Assembly: GCF_052857255.1 (NCBI RefSeq)
Contig: NC_135504.1
Location: forward strand, 146,842,121-146,906,120
Origin: Amblyomma americanum
Lineage: Eukaryota; Arthropoda; Arachnida; Ixodida; Ixodidae
Direction of reading: 5' to 3'
Length of the DNA stretch: 64,000 bases
Shown: positions 1 to 10,076 of the stretch, in pieces
Layout: every line of letters starts with the position of its first letter
Numbering within the stretch: the first letter of the stretch is position 1
Notes under the pieces: model-generated
Told to the model about the DNA's origin: nothing
Database searches by the model: none
What the model saw: the letters and a program-made list of their open reading frames with translations, nothing else
Position numbers and translations under genes: made by a program

Positions 1-132
1 AGGAATATATGCTTTTCGCGCAGTTATAAGAGAGAAAGTTTTACAGGCATGTCACAGGGACACTTGTAAAACCGAGGTGTTCAGATTTAACTCATCTCGG
101 TCTAAAACAGCTTGTTTCGTTGTATTAAGCAC

Positions 133-261
133 GAATACATGCTTTTCGCGCAGTTATAAGAGAAAAAGTTTTGACGCGTATCAGAGGAACACTTGTAAAA
201 CCGATGTGTTGTGATTTAACTCTTTTCGGTCTAAAACAGCTTGTTTCGCATTATTAAGCAA
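133..261 (+). repeat. Example 129-bp monomer with domain layout
   Basis: Counting from GAATAC, residues 6-36 (CATGCTTTTCGCGC, then AGTTATAAGAG and an A5 tract) are nearly invariant. Block V1 follows at about 37-63. Its main types are R (GACGCGTATCAGAGGAACAC), H (GACGCGTGTCACAGGGACAC), M (GTATCACATGGACAC), E (GAGTATCACGTGGATAC) and K (TTAAAGGCATGTCAC, one base longer). A conserved TTGTAAAACCGATGTGTT precedes V2 at about 78-97, which is GTTGTGATTTAGCTCGTT in most R-type units and GTTCAGATTTAGCTCGTT in most H-type units. GGTCTAAAACAGCTTG is conserved, and V3 (TTTCGTTGTATTAAGCAC and relatives) closes the unit. This unit is an R-type with GTTGTGA. Confidence 0.95.
144..179 (+). other. Example of per-monomer CGCG motifs: TTTCGCGC (144-151) and ACGCGT (174-179)
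   Basis: TTTCGCGC lies in the conserved core of almost every monomer and ACGCGT (also the MluI site) in most R-, H- and M-type monomers, 22 bp downstream. TTTCGCGC fits the E2F/DP consensus TTTSSCGC, and ACGCGT is the budding-yeast MCB element bound by MBF. Presence and repetition are directly visible. Binding by any protein is only a possibility, because short motifs fixed in a satellite are amplified with it whether or not they work. Confidence 0.35.
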
Positions 262-1740
262 GAATACGTGCTTTTCGCGCAGTAATAAGAGAAAAAGTTT
301 TGACGCGTGTCACAGGGACACTCGTAAAACCGATGTGTTCAGATTTACCTCGTTTCGGTCTAAAACAGCTTGTTTCGTTAGACTAAGCACGAATACAAGC
401 TTTTCGCGCAGTTATAAGAGAAAAAAGTTTTGACGCGTATCAGAGGAACATTTGTAAAACCGGTGTGTTGTGATTTAGCTCGTTTCGGTCTAAAACAGCT
501 TGTTTCGCTGTATTAAGCAAGAATACATGCTTTTCGCGCAGTTATAAGAGAAAAAGTTTTGACGAGTATCACGTGGAACACTTGTAATACCGATGTGTTG
601 TGATTTGGCTCGTTTCGGTCTAAAACAGCTTGTTTCGTTGTATTAAGCACGAATACATGCTTTTCGCGCAGTTATAAGAGAAAAAGTTTTGACGCGTATC
701 AGAGGAACACTTGTAAAACCGATGTGTTGTGATTTAGCTCATTTCGGTCTAAAACAGCTTGTTTCGCTGTATTAACCAAGAATACATGCTTTTCGCGCAG
801 TTATAAGAGAAAAAGTTTTGACGCCTGTCACAGGGACACTTGTAAAACCGATGTGTTCAGATTTAGCCCGTTTCGGTCTAAAACAGCTTGTTTCGTTGGA
901 CTAAGCACGAATACATGCTTTTCGCGCAGTTATAAGAGAAAAAGTTTAGACGCGTATCAGAGGAACACTTGTAAAACCGATGTGTTGTGATTTAGCTCGT
1001 TTCGGTCTAAAACAGCTTGTTTCGTTGTATTAAGCAAGAATACATGCTTTTCGCGCAGTTATAAGAGAAAAAGTTTTGACGCGTATCAGAGGGACACATG
1101 TAAATCCGATGTGTTCAGATTTAGCTCGTTTCGGTCTAAAACAGCTTGTTTCGTTGTATTAAGCACGAATACATGCTTTTCGCGCAGTTATTAGAGAAAA
1201 CGTTTTGACGCGTATCAGAGGAACACTTGTAAAACCGATGTTTTGTGATTTAGCTCGTTTCGGTCTAAAACAGCTTGTTTCGCTGTATTAAGCAAGAATA
1301 CATGCTTTTCGCGCAGTTATAAGATAAAAAGTTTTGACGCGTGTCACAGGGACACTTGTAAAACCGATATGTTCAGATTTAGCTCGTTTCGGTCTAAAAC
1401 AGCTTGTTTCGTTGTATTAAGCCCGAATACATGCTTTTCGCGCAGGTATAAGAGAAAAAGTTTTAAAGGCATGTCATAGGGACACGTAAAACCGATGTGT
1501 TAAGATTTACCTCGTTTCGGTCTAAAACAGCTTGTGTCGCTGTATTAAGCAAGAATACATGCTTTTCGCGCAGTTATAAGAGAAAAAGTTTTGACGCGTA
1601 TCACATGGACACTTTAAAACCGATGTGTTCAGATTTAGCTCGTTTCGGTCTAAAACAGCTTGTTTCGTTCTATTAAGCACGAATACATGCTTTTCGCGCA
1701 GTTATAAGAGAAAAAGTTTTTACGCGTATCAGAGGAACAC

Positions 1741-2325
1741 TTGTAAAACCGATGTGTTGTGATTTAGCTCGTTTCGGTCTAAAACAGCTTGTTTCGCTGT
1801 ATTAAGCAAGAATACATGCTTTTCGCGCAGTTATTAGAGAAAAAGTTTTGACGCGTGTCACAGGGACACGTGTAAAACCGACGTGTTCAGATTTAGCTCG
1901 TTCCGGTCTAAAACAGCTTGATTCGTTGTATTTAGCACGAATACATGCTTTTCGCGCAGTTATAAGAGAAAAAGTTTTGACGAGTATCACGTGGATACTT
2001 GTAAAACCGATGTGTTCAGATACAGCTCGTTTTGGTATAAAACAGCTTGTTTCGTTGTTTTAAACACGAATACATGCTTTTCGCGCAGTTATAGAAGAAA
2101 AAGTTTTGACGCGTATTAGAGGGACACTTTTAAAACTGATGTGTTCAGATTTAGCTCATCTCGGTCTAAAACAGCTTGTTTCGTTGTATTAAGCACGAAT
2201 ACATGCTTTTCGCGCAGTTATAAGAGAAAAAGTTTTGACGCGTGTCACAGGGACACTCGTAAAACCGATGTGTTCAGATTTACATCGTTTCGGTCTTAAA
2301 CAGCTTGTTTCGTTGGACTAAGCAC
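1741..2325 (+). repeat. Segmental copy 1 of a 4,710-bp-offset pair
   Basis: The order of monomers (CACGTGTAAAACCGACGTG unit, AGTATCACGTGG unit, GTTGTTTTAAACACG unit with TATAGAAGAAAAAG, TAAAACTGATG unit, ACACTCGTAAAACC unit) repeats at 6,451-7,035. The offset equals 36 monomers plus the extra 59 bp near 4.05 kb and small indels. Confidence 0.8.
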
Positions 2326-2454
2326 GAATACATGCTTTTCGCGCAGTTATAAGAGAAAAAGTTTTGACGCGTGTCACAGGGACACTCGTAAAACCGATGT
2401 GTTCAGATTTACATCGTTTCGGTCTTAAACAGCTTGTTTCGTTGGACTAAGCAC
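2197..2454 (+). repeat. Two identical adjacent monomers (2,197-2,325 and 2,326-2,454)
   Basis: Both 129-bp units share the unusual ACACTCGTAAAACC, TTACATCGTTTCGG and TCTTAAAC variants, and by eye they agree at every base. The paralogous segment at 6.9-7.0 kb has only one such unit, so this looks like a single-monomer tandem gain in the left copy. Confidence 0.9.
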
Positions 2455-3609
2455 GAATACATGCTTTTCGCGCAGTTATAAGAGAAATAAGTTTTGACGC
2501 GTATCAGAGGAACACTTGTAAAACCGATGTGTTCAGATTTAGCTCGTTTCGGTCTAAAACAGCTTGTTTCGTCGTATTAAGCACGAATACATGCTTTTCG
2601 CGCAGTTATAAGAGAAAAAGTTTTGACGCGTATCAGAGGAACACTTGCAAAACCGATGTTTTGTGATTTAACTCGTTTCGGTCTCAAACAGCTTGTTTCG
2701 TTGTATTAAGCAAGAATACATGCTTTTCGCGCGGTTATAAGAGAAAACGTTTTGAAGCGTATCAGAGGAACACTTGTAAAACCGATGTGTTCAGATTTAC
2801 CTCTTTTCGGACTAAAACAGCTTGTTTCGTTGTATTAAGCACGAATACATGCTTTTCGCGCAGTTATAAGAGAAAAAGTTTTGACGCGTATCACGTGGAC
2901 ACTTGGAAAACCGATGTGTTCAGATCTAGCTCATTTTGGTCTAAAACAGCTTGTTTCGTTGTATTAAGCACGAATACATGCTTTTCGCGCAGTTATAAGA
3001 GAAAAAGTTTTGACGCGTATCAGAGGAACACGTAAAACCGATGTGTTGTGATTTAGCTCGTTTCGGTCTAAAACAGCTTGTTTCGCTGTATTAACCAAGA
3101 ATACATGCTTTTCGCGCAGTTATAAGAGAAAAGGTTTTGACGCGTGTCACAGGAACACTTGTAAAACCGATGTGTTCAGATTTAGCCCGTTTCCGTCTAA
3201 AACAGCTTGTTTCGTTGTATTAAGCAGGAATACATGCTTTTCGCGCAGTTATAAGAGAAAAAGTTTTAAATGCATGTCACAGGGACACTTGTAAAACCGA
3301 TGTGTTCAGATTCAGCTCATCTCGGTCTAAAACAGCTTGTTTCGTTGTATTAAGCACGAATACATGCTTTTCGCGCAGTTATAAGAGAAAAAGTTTTGAC
3401 GCGTATCAGAGGAACACTTGTAAAACCGATGTGTTGTGATTTACCTCTTTTCCGTCTAAAACAGCTTGTTTCGCTGTATTAAGCAAGAATACATGCTTTT
3501 CGCGCAGTTATAAGATAAAAAGTTTTGACGCGTGTCACAGGGACACTTGTAAAACCGATATGTTCAGATTTAGCTCGTTTCGGTCTAAAACAGCTTGTTT
3601 CGTTGTATT

Positions 3610-4149
3610 GAGCAAGAATACATGCTTTTCGCGCAGTTATAAGAGAAAAAGTTTTGACGCGTATCACATGGACACTTTTAAAACCGATGTGTTCAGATTT
3701 AGCTCGTTTCGGTCTAAAACAGCTTGTTTCGTTGTATTAAGCACGAATACATGCTTTTCGCGCAGTTATAAGAGAAAAAGTTTTGACGCGTATCAGAGGA
3801 ACACTTGTAAACCCGATGTGTTGTGATTTAGCTCGTTTCGGTCTAAAACAGCTTGTTTCGCTGTATTAAGCAAGAATACATGCTTTTCGCGCAGTTATTA
3901 GAGAAAAAGTTTTGACGAGTATCACGTGGAACACTTGTAATACCGATGTGTTGTGATTTGGCTCGTTTCGGTCTAAAACAGCTTGTTTCGTTGTATTAAG
4001 CAAGAATACATGCTTTTCGCGCAGTTATAAGAGAAAACGTTTTGACGCGTATCAGAGGAACACTTGTAAAACCGATGTGTTCAGATTTACAGAAAACGTT
4101 TTGACGCGTATCAGAGGAACACTTGTAAAACCGATGTGTTCAGATTTAC
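3610..4149 (+). repeat. Copy 1 of a 2.1-kb-offset pair, with internal 59-bp duplication
   Basis: The ATCACATGG unit with CACTTTTAAA, the next R-type unit, the GAGTATCACGTGGAACAC unit and the GAGAAAACGTTTTG unit recur at 5,738-6,218 with offset 2,128. After 4,145 the offset drops to 2,069, exactly 59 bp less, because of the extra 59-bp copy in this segment. Confidence 0.8.
4032..4149 (+). repeat. 59-bp sub-monomer tandem duplication
   Basis: The stretch from AGAAAACGTTTTG to CAGATTTAC at 4,032-4,090 is repeated without visible change at 4,091-4,149. The first copy lacks the rest of a monomer. The related segment at 6.2 kb has one copy, so the duplication is the likelier derived state. It shifts the register by 59 bp and breaks the divisible-by-3 frame. 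Confidence 0.9.
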
Positions 4150-5737
4150 CTCTTTTCGGACTAAAACAGCTTGTTTCGTTGTATTAAGCACGAATACATG
4201 CTTTTCGCGCAGTTATAAGAGAAAAAGTTTTAAAGGCGTGTCACAGGGACACTTGTAAAACCGATGTGTTCAGATTTACCTCGTTTCGGTCTAAAACAGC
4301 TTGTTTCGTTGAACTAAGCACGAATACATGCTTTTCGCGCAGTTATAAGAGAAAAACGTTTTGACGCGTATCAGAGGAACACTTGTAAAACCGATGTGTT
4401 GTGATTTAGCTCGTTTCGGTCTAAAACAGCTTGTTTCGCTGTATTAAGCAAGAATACGTGCTTTTCGCGCAGTTATAAGAGAAAAAGTTTTGACGCGTGT
4501 CACAGGGACACGTGTAAAACCGACGTGTTCAGATTTAGCTCGTTTCGGTCTAAAACAGCTTGATTCGTTGTATTAAGCACGAATACATGCTTTTCGCGCA
4601 GTTATAAGAGAAAAAGTTTTGACGAGTATCACGTGGATACTTGTAAAACCGATGTGTTCAGATTTACATCGTTTCGGTCTTAAACAGCTTGTTTCGTTGG
4701 ACTAAGCACGAATACATGCTTTTCGCGCAGTTATAAGAGAAAAAGTTTTGACGCGTGTCACAGGGACACTTGTAAAACCGATGTGTTCAGATACAGCTCG
4801 TTTTGGTATAAAACAGCTTGTTTCGTTGTATTAAGCACGAATACATGCTTTTCGCGCAGTTATAAGAGAAAAAGATTTTACGCGTATCAGAGGAACACTT
4901 GTAAAACCGTGTGTTGTGATTTAGCTCTTTTCGGTCTAAAACAGCTTGTTTCGTATTATTAAGCAAGAATACGTGCTTTTCGCGCAGTAATAAGAGAAAA
5001 AGTTTTGACGCGTGTCACAGGGACACTTGTAAAACCGATGTGTTCAGATTTAGCTCGTTTCGGTCTAAAACAGCTTGTTTCGTTGTATTAAGCACGCATA
5101 CATGCTTTTCGCGCAGGTATAAGAGAAAAAGTTTTAAAGGCATGTCACAGGGACACTTGTAAAACCGATGTGTTCAGATTTACCTCGTTTCGGTCTAAAA
5201 CAGCTTGTTTCGTTGGACTAAGCACGAATACATGCTTTTCGCGCAGTTATAAGAGAAAAAAGTTTTGACGCGTATCAGAGGAACACTTGTAAAACCGATG
5301 TGTTGTGATTTAGCTCTTTTCGGTCTAAAACAGCTTGTTTCGTATTAATAAGCAAGAATACATGCTTTTCGCGCAGTTATAAGAGAAAAAGTTTTGACGC
5401 CTGTCACAGGGACACTTGTAAAACCGATGTGTTCAGATTTAGCTCGTTTCGGTCTAAAACAGCTTGTTTCGCTGTATTAAGCAGGAATACATGCTTTTCG
5501 CGCAGTTATAAGAGAAAAAGCTTTAAATACATGTCACAGGGACACTTGTAAAACCGATGTGTTCAGATTTACCTCGTTTCGATCTAAAACAGCTTGTTTC
5601 GTTGGACTAAGCACAAATACATGCTTTTCGCGCAGTTATAAGAGAAAAAGTTTTGACGCGTATCAGAGGAACACTTGTAAAACCGATGTGTTGTGATTTA
5701 GCTCGTTTCGGTCTAAAACAGCTTGTTTCGCTGTGTT

Positions 5738-6218
5738 AAGCAGGAATACATGCTTTTCGCGCAGTTATAAGAGAAAAAGTTTTGACGCGTATCACATGGA
5801 CACTTTTAAAACCGATGTGTTCAGATTTAGCTCGTTTCGGTCTAAAACAGCTTGTTTCGTTGTATTAAGCACGAATACATGCTTTTCGCGCAGTTATAAG
5901 AGAAAAAGTTTTGACGCGTATCAGAGGAACACTTGTAAAACCGATGTGTTGTGATTTAGCTCGTTTCGGTCTAAAACAGCTTGTTTCGCTGTATTAAGCA
6001 AGAATACATGCTTTTCGCGTAGTTATTAGAGAAAAAGTTTTGACGAGTATCACGTGGAACACTTGTAATACCGATGTGTTGTGATTTGGCTCGTTTCGGT
6101 CTAAAACAGCTTGTTTCGTTGTATTAAGCAAGAATACATGCTTTTCGCGCGGTTATAAGAGAAAACGTTTTGAAGCGTATCAGAGGAACACTTGTAAAAC
6201 CGATGTGTTCAGATTTAC
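5738..6218 (+). repeat. Copy 2 of the 2.1-kb-offset pair
   Basis: This segment matches 3,610-4,090 in monomer order. It contains a single AGAAAACGTTTTG-to-CAGATTTAC stretch, so it shows the state without the 59-bp duplication. It differs at scattered bases, for example GAAGCG for GACGCG. Confidence 0.8.
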
Positions 6219-6450
6219 CTCTTTTCAGACTAAAACAGCTTGTTTCGTTGTATTAAGCACGAATACATGCTTTTCGCGCAGTTATAAGAGAAAAAGTTTT
6301 GACGCCTGTCACAGGGACACTTGCAAAACCGATGTGTTCAGATTTACCTCGTTTCGGTCTAAAACAGCTTGTTTCGTTGAACTAAGCACGAATACATGCT
6401 TTTCGCGCAGTTATAAGAGAAAAACGTTTTGACGCGTATCAGAGGAACAC

Positions 6451-7035
6451 TTGTAAAACCGATGTGTTGTGATTTAGCTCGTTTCGGTCTAAAACAGCTT
6501 GTTTCGCTGTATTAAGCAAGAATACGTGCTTTTCGCGAAGTTATAAGATAAAAAGTTTTGACGCGTGTCACAGGGACACGTGTAAAACCGACGTGTTCAG
6601 ATTTAGCTCGTTTCGGTCTAAAACAGCTTGATTCGTTGTATTTAGCACGAATACATGCTTTTCGCGCAGTTATAAGAGAAAAAGTTTTGACGAGTATCAC
6701 GTGGATACTTGTAAAACCGATGTGTTCAGATACAGCTCGTTTTGGTATAAAACAGCTTGTTTCGTTGTTTTAAACACGAATACATGCTTTTCGCGCAGTT
6801 ATAGAAGAAAAAGTTTTGACACGTATTAGAGGGACACTTTTAAAACTGATGTGTTCAGATTTAGCTCATATCAGTCTAAAACAGCTTGTTTCGTTGTATT
6901 AAGCACGAATACATGCTTTTCGCGCAGTTATAAGAGAAAAAGTTTTGACGCGTGTCACAGGGACACTCGTAAAACCGATGTGTTCAGATTTACATCGTTT
7001 CGTTCTTAAACAGCTTGTTTTGTTGGACTAAGCAC
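6451..7035 (+). repeat. Segmental copy 2 of the 4,710-bp-offset pair
   Basis: This segment matches 1,741-2,325 in monomer order and diagnostic bases, with scattered substitutions (for example TCATATCAGTC in place of TCATCTCGGTC). It has a single ACACTCGTAAAACC monomer where the left copy has two in a row. Confidence 0.8.
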
Positions 7036-7550
7036 GAATACATGCTTTTCGCGCAGTTATAAGAGAAAAAAGTTTTGACGCGTATCAGAGGAACACTTGT
7101 AAAACCGGTGTGTTGTGATTTAGCTCGTTTCGGTCTAAAACAGCTTGTTTCGCTGTATTAAGCAAGAATACATGCTTTTCGCGCAGTTATAAAAGAAAAA
7201 GTTTTGACGCGTGTCACAGGGACACTTGTAAAACCGATGTGTTCAGATTTAGCTCGTTTCGGTCTAAAACAGCTTGTTTCGTCGTATTAAGCACGAATAC
7301 ATGCTTTTCGCGCAGTTATAAGAGAAAAAGTTTTGACGCGTATCAGAGGAACACTTGTAAAACCGATGTTTTGTGATTTAACTCGTTTCGGTCTAAAACA
7401 GCTTGTTTCGTTGTATTAAGCAAGAATACATGCTTTTCGCGCGGTTATAAGAGAAAACGTTTTGAAGCGTATCAGAGGAACACTTGTAAAACCGATGTGT
7501 TCAGATTTACCTCTTTTCGGACTAAACAGCTTGTTTCGTTGTATTAAGCA

Positions 7551-7592
7551 CGAATACATGCTTTGACGCGTATCAGTTTTGACGCGTATCAG
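7551..7592 (+). repeat. Rearranged monomer with 16-bp direct duplication and loss of the conserved core
   Basis: After CGAATACATGCTTT the sequence jumps directly to GACGCGTATCAG, omitting the TCGCGCAGTTATAAGAG core, and then repeats TTTTGACGCGTATCAG. GACGCG starts at 7,565 and again at 7,581, a 16-bp step. The neighbouring GACTAAACAGC (about 7,520) is also one A short. Confidence 0.9.
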
Positions 7593-8784
7593 ACGAACAC
7601 TTGTAAAACCGATGTGTTCAGATTTACTTCTTTTCGGACTAAAACAGCTTGTTTCGTTGTATGTAGCACGAATACATGCTTTTCGCGCAGTTATAAGAGG
7701 AAAAGTTTTGACGCGTATCACATGGACACTTGGAAAACCGATGTGTTCAGATCTAGCTCGTTTTGGTCTAAAACAGCTTGTTTCGTTGTATTAAGCACGA
7801 ATACATGCTTTTCGCGCAGTTATAAGAGAAAAAGTTTTGACGCGTATCAGAGGAACACTTGTAAAACCGATGTGTTGTGATTTAGCTCGTTTCGGTCTAA
7901 AACAGCTTGTTTCGCTGTATTAAGCAAGAATACGTGCTTTTCGTGCAGTTATAAGAGAAAAAGTTTTGATGCGTGTCACAGGGACACGTGTAAACCGATG
8001 TGTTCAGATTTAGCTCGTTTCGGTCTAAAACAGCTTGATTCATTGTATTAGGCACGAATACATGCTTTTCGCGCAGTTATAAGAGAAAAAGTTTTGACGA
8101 GTATCACGTGGATACTTGTAAAACCGATGTGTTCAGATATAGCTCATCTCGGTCTAAAACAGCTTGTTTCGTTGTATTAAGCACGAATACATGCTTTTCG
8201 CGCAGTTATAAGAGAAAAAGTTTTGACGAATATCACGTGGATACTTGTAAAACCGATATGTTCAGATACAGCTCGTTTTGGTATAAAACAGCTTGTTTCG
8301 TTGTATTAAGCACGAATACATGCTTTTCGCGCAGTTATAAGAGAAAATGTTCTGACGCGTGTCACAGGGACACTTGTAAAACCGATGTGTTCAGATTTAG
8401 CTCGTTTCGGTCTAAAAACAACTTGTTTTGTTGTATTAAGCACGAATACATGCTTTTCGCGCAGTTATAAGAGAAAAAGATTAGACGCGTATCGGAGGAA
8501 CACTTGTAAAACCGATGTGTTGTGATTTAGCTCGTTTCGGTCTAAAACAGCTTGTTTCTTTGTATTAGCAAGAATACATCCTTTTCGCGCAGTTATAAGA
8601 GAAAAAGTTTTGACGCGTATCAGAGGAACACTTGTAAAACCGATGTGTTGTGATTTAGCTCGTTTCGGTCTAAAACAGCTTGTTTCGCTGTATTAAGCAA
8701 GAATACATGCTTTTCGCGCAGTTATAAGAGAAAAAGTATTGACGCTTATCAGAGGAACACTTGTAAAACCGATGTGTGGTGATT

Positions 8785-9430
8785 TAGCTCTTTTCGGTCT
8801 AAAACAGCTTGTTTCGTATTATAAAGCAAGAGTACGTGCTTTTCGCGCAGTAATAAGAGAAAAAGTTGTGACGCGTGTCACAGGGACACTCGTAAAACCG
8901 ATGTGATCAGATTTACCTCGTTTCGGTCTAAAACAGCTTGTTTCGTTGGACTAAGCACGAATACAAGCTTTTCGCGCAGTTATCAGAGAAAAAAGTTTTG
9001 ACGCGTATCAGAGGAACACTTGTAAAACCGGTGTGTTGTGATTTAGCTCGTTTCGGTCTAAAACAGCTTGTTTCGCTGTATTAAGCAAGAATACATGCTT
9101 TTCGCGCAGTTATAAGAGAAAAAGTTTTGACGCGTGTCACAGGGACACTTGTAAAACCGATGTGTTCAGATTTAGCTCGTTTCAGTCTAAAACAGCTTGT
9201 TTCGTTGTATTAAGCAAGAATACATGCTTTTCGCTCAGTTATAAGAGAAAAAGTTTTGACGCGTATCAGAGGAACACTTGTAAAACCGATGTGTTGTGAT
9301 TTAGCTAGTTTTGGTCTAAAACAGCTTGTTTCGCTGTATTAAGCAAGAATACATGCTTTTCGCGCAGTTATAAGATAAAAAGTTTTGACGCGTGTCACAG
9401 GGACACTTGTAAAACCGATATGTTCAGATT
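8785..9430 (+). repeat. 5-monomer tandem duplication, copy 1 (646 bp)
   Basis: The markers TCTTTTCGGTC with CGTATTAT, GTGATCAGATTTACC, AATACAAGC with TTATCAGAG, and TTTTCGCTCAG recur 646 bp later. At least two substitutions separate the copies (GCTAGTTTTGG versus GCTCGTTTCGG, and AGTACGTGC versus AATACGTGC). Confidence 0.85.
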
Positions 9431-10076
9431 TAGCTCTTTTCGGTCTAAAACAGCTTGTTTCGTATTATATAGCAAGAATACGTGCTTTTCGCGCAGTAAT
9501 AAGAGAAAAAGTTTTGACGCGTGTCACAGGGACACTCGTAAAACCGATGTGATCAGATTTACCTCGTTTCGGTCTAAAACAGCTTGTTTCGTTGGACTAA
9601 GCACGAATACAAGCTTTTCGCGCAGTTATCAGAGAAAAAAGTTTTGACGCGTATCAGAGGAACACTTGTAAAACCGGTGTGTTGTGATTTAGCTCGTTTC
9701 GGTCTAAAACAGCTTGTTTCGCTGTATTAAGCAAGAATACATGCTTTTCGCGCAGTTATAAGAGAAAAAGTTTTGACGCGTGTCACAGGGACACTTGTAA
9801 AACCGATGTGTTCAGATTTAGCTCGTTTCGGTCTAAAACAGCTTGTTTCGTTGTATTAAGCAAGAATACATGCTTTTCGCTCAGTTATAAGAGAAAAAGT
9901 TTTGACGCGTATCAGAGGAACACTTGTAAAACCGATGTGTTGTGATTTAGCTCGTTTCGGTCTAAAACAGCTTGTTTCGCTGTATTAAGCAAGAATACAT
10001 GCTTTTCGCGCAGTTATAAGATAAAAAGTTTTGACGCGTGTCACAGGGACACTTGTAAAACCGATATGTTCAGATT
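9431..10076 (+). repeat. 5-monomer tandem duplication, copy 2 (646 bp)
   Basis: Second unit of the pair starting at 8,785. It is also the left end of the longer segment copied again at 13,304. Confidence 0.85.

Noticed and set aside
152..161. TATAAGAG in the conserved core as a TATA box
   Set aside because: It occurs in every monomer with no other promoter element or downstream gene; a short AT-rich match in a satellite is not evidence.
217..255. tRNA-like RNA polymerase III promoter (A box TAGCTCGTTTCGG with a downstream GTTTCG as B box)
   Set aside because: The A-box match lacks the conserved central AR, and the B-box candidate GTTTCGTTGTA does not fit GGTTCGANTCC; no tRNA fold is visible.
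891..907. Functional CENP-B box
   Set aside because: The essential CGGG is absent; kept only as a low-interest resemblance among the findings.
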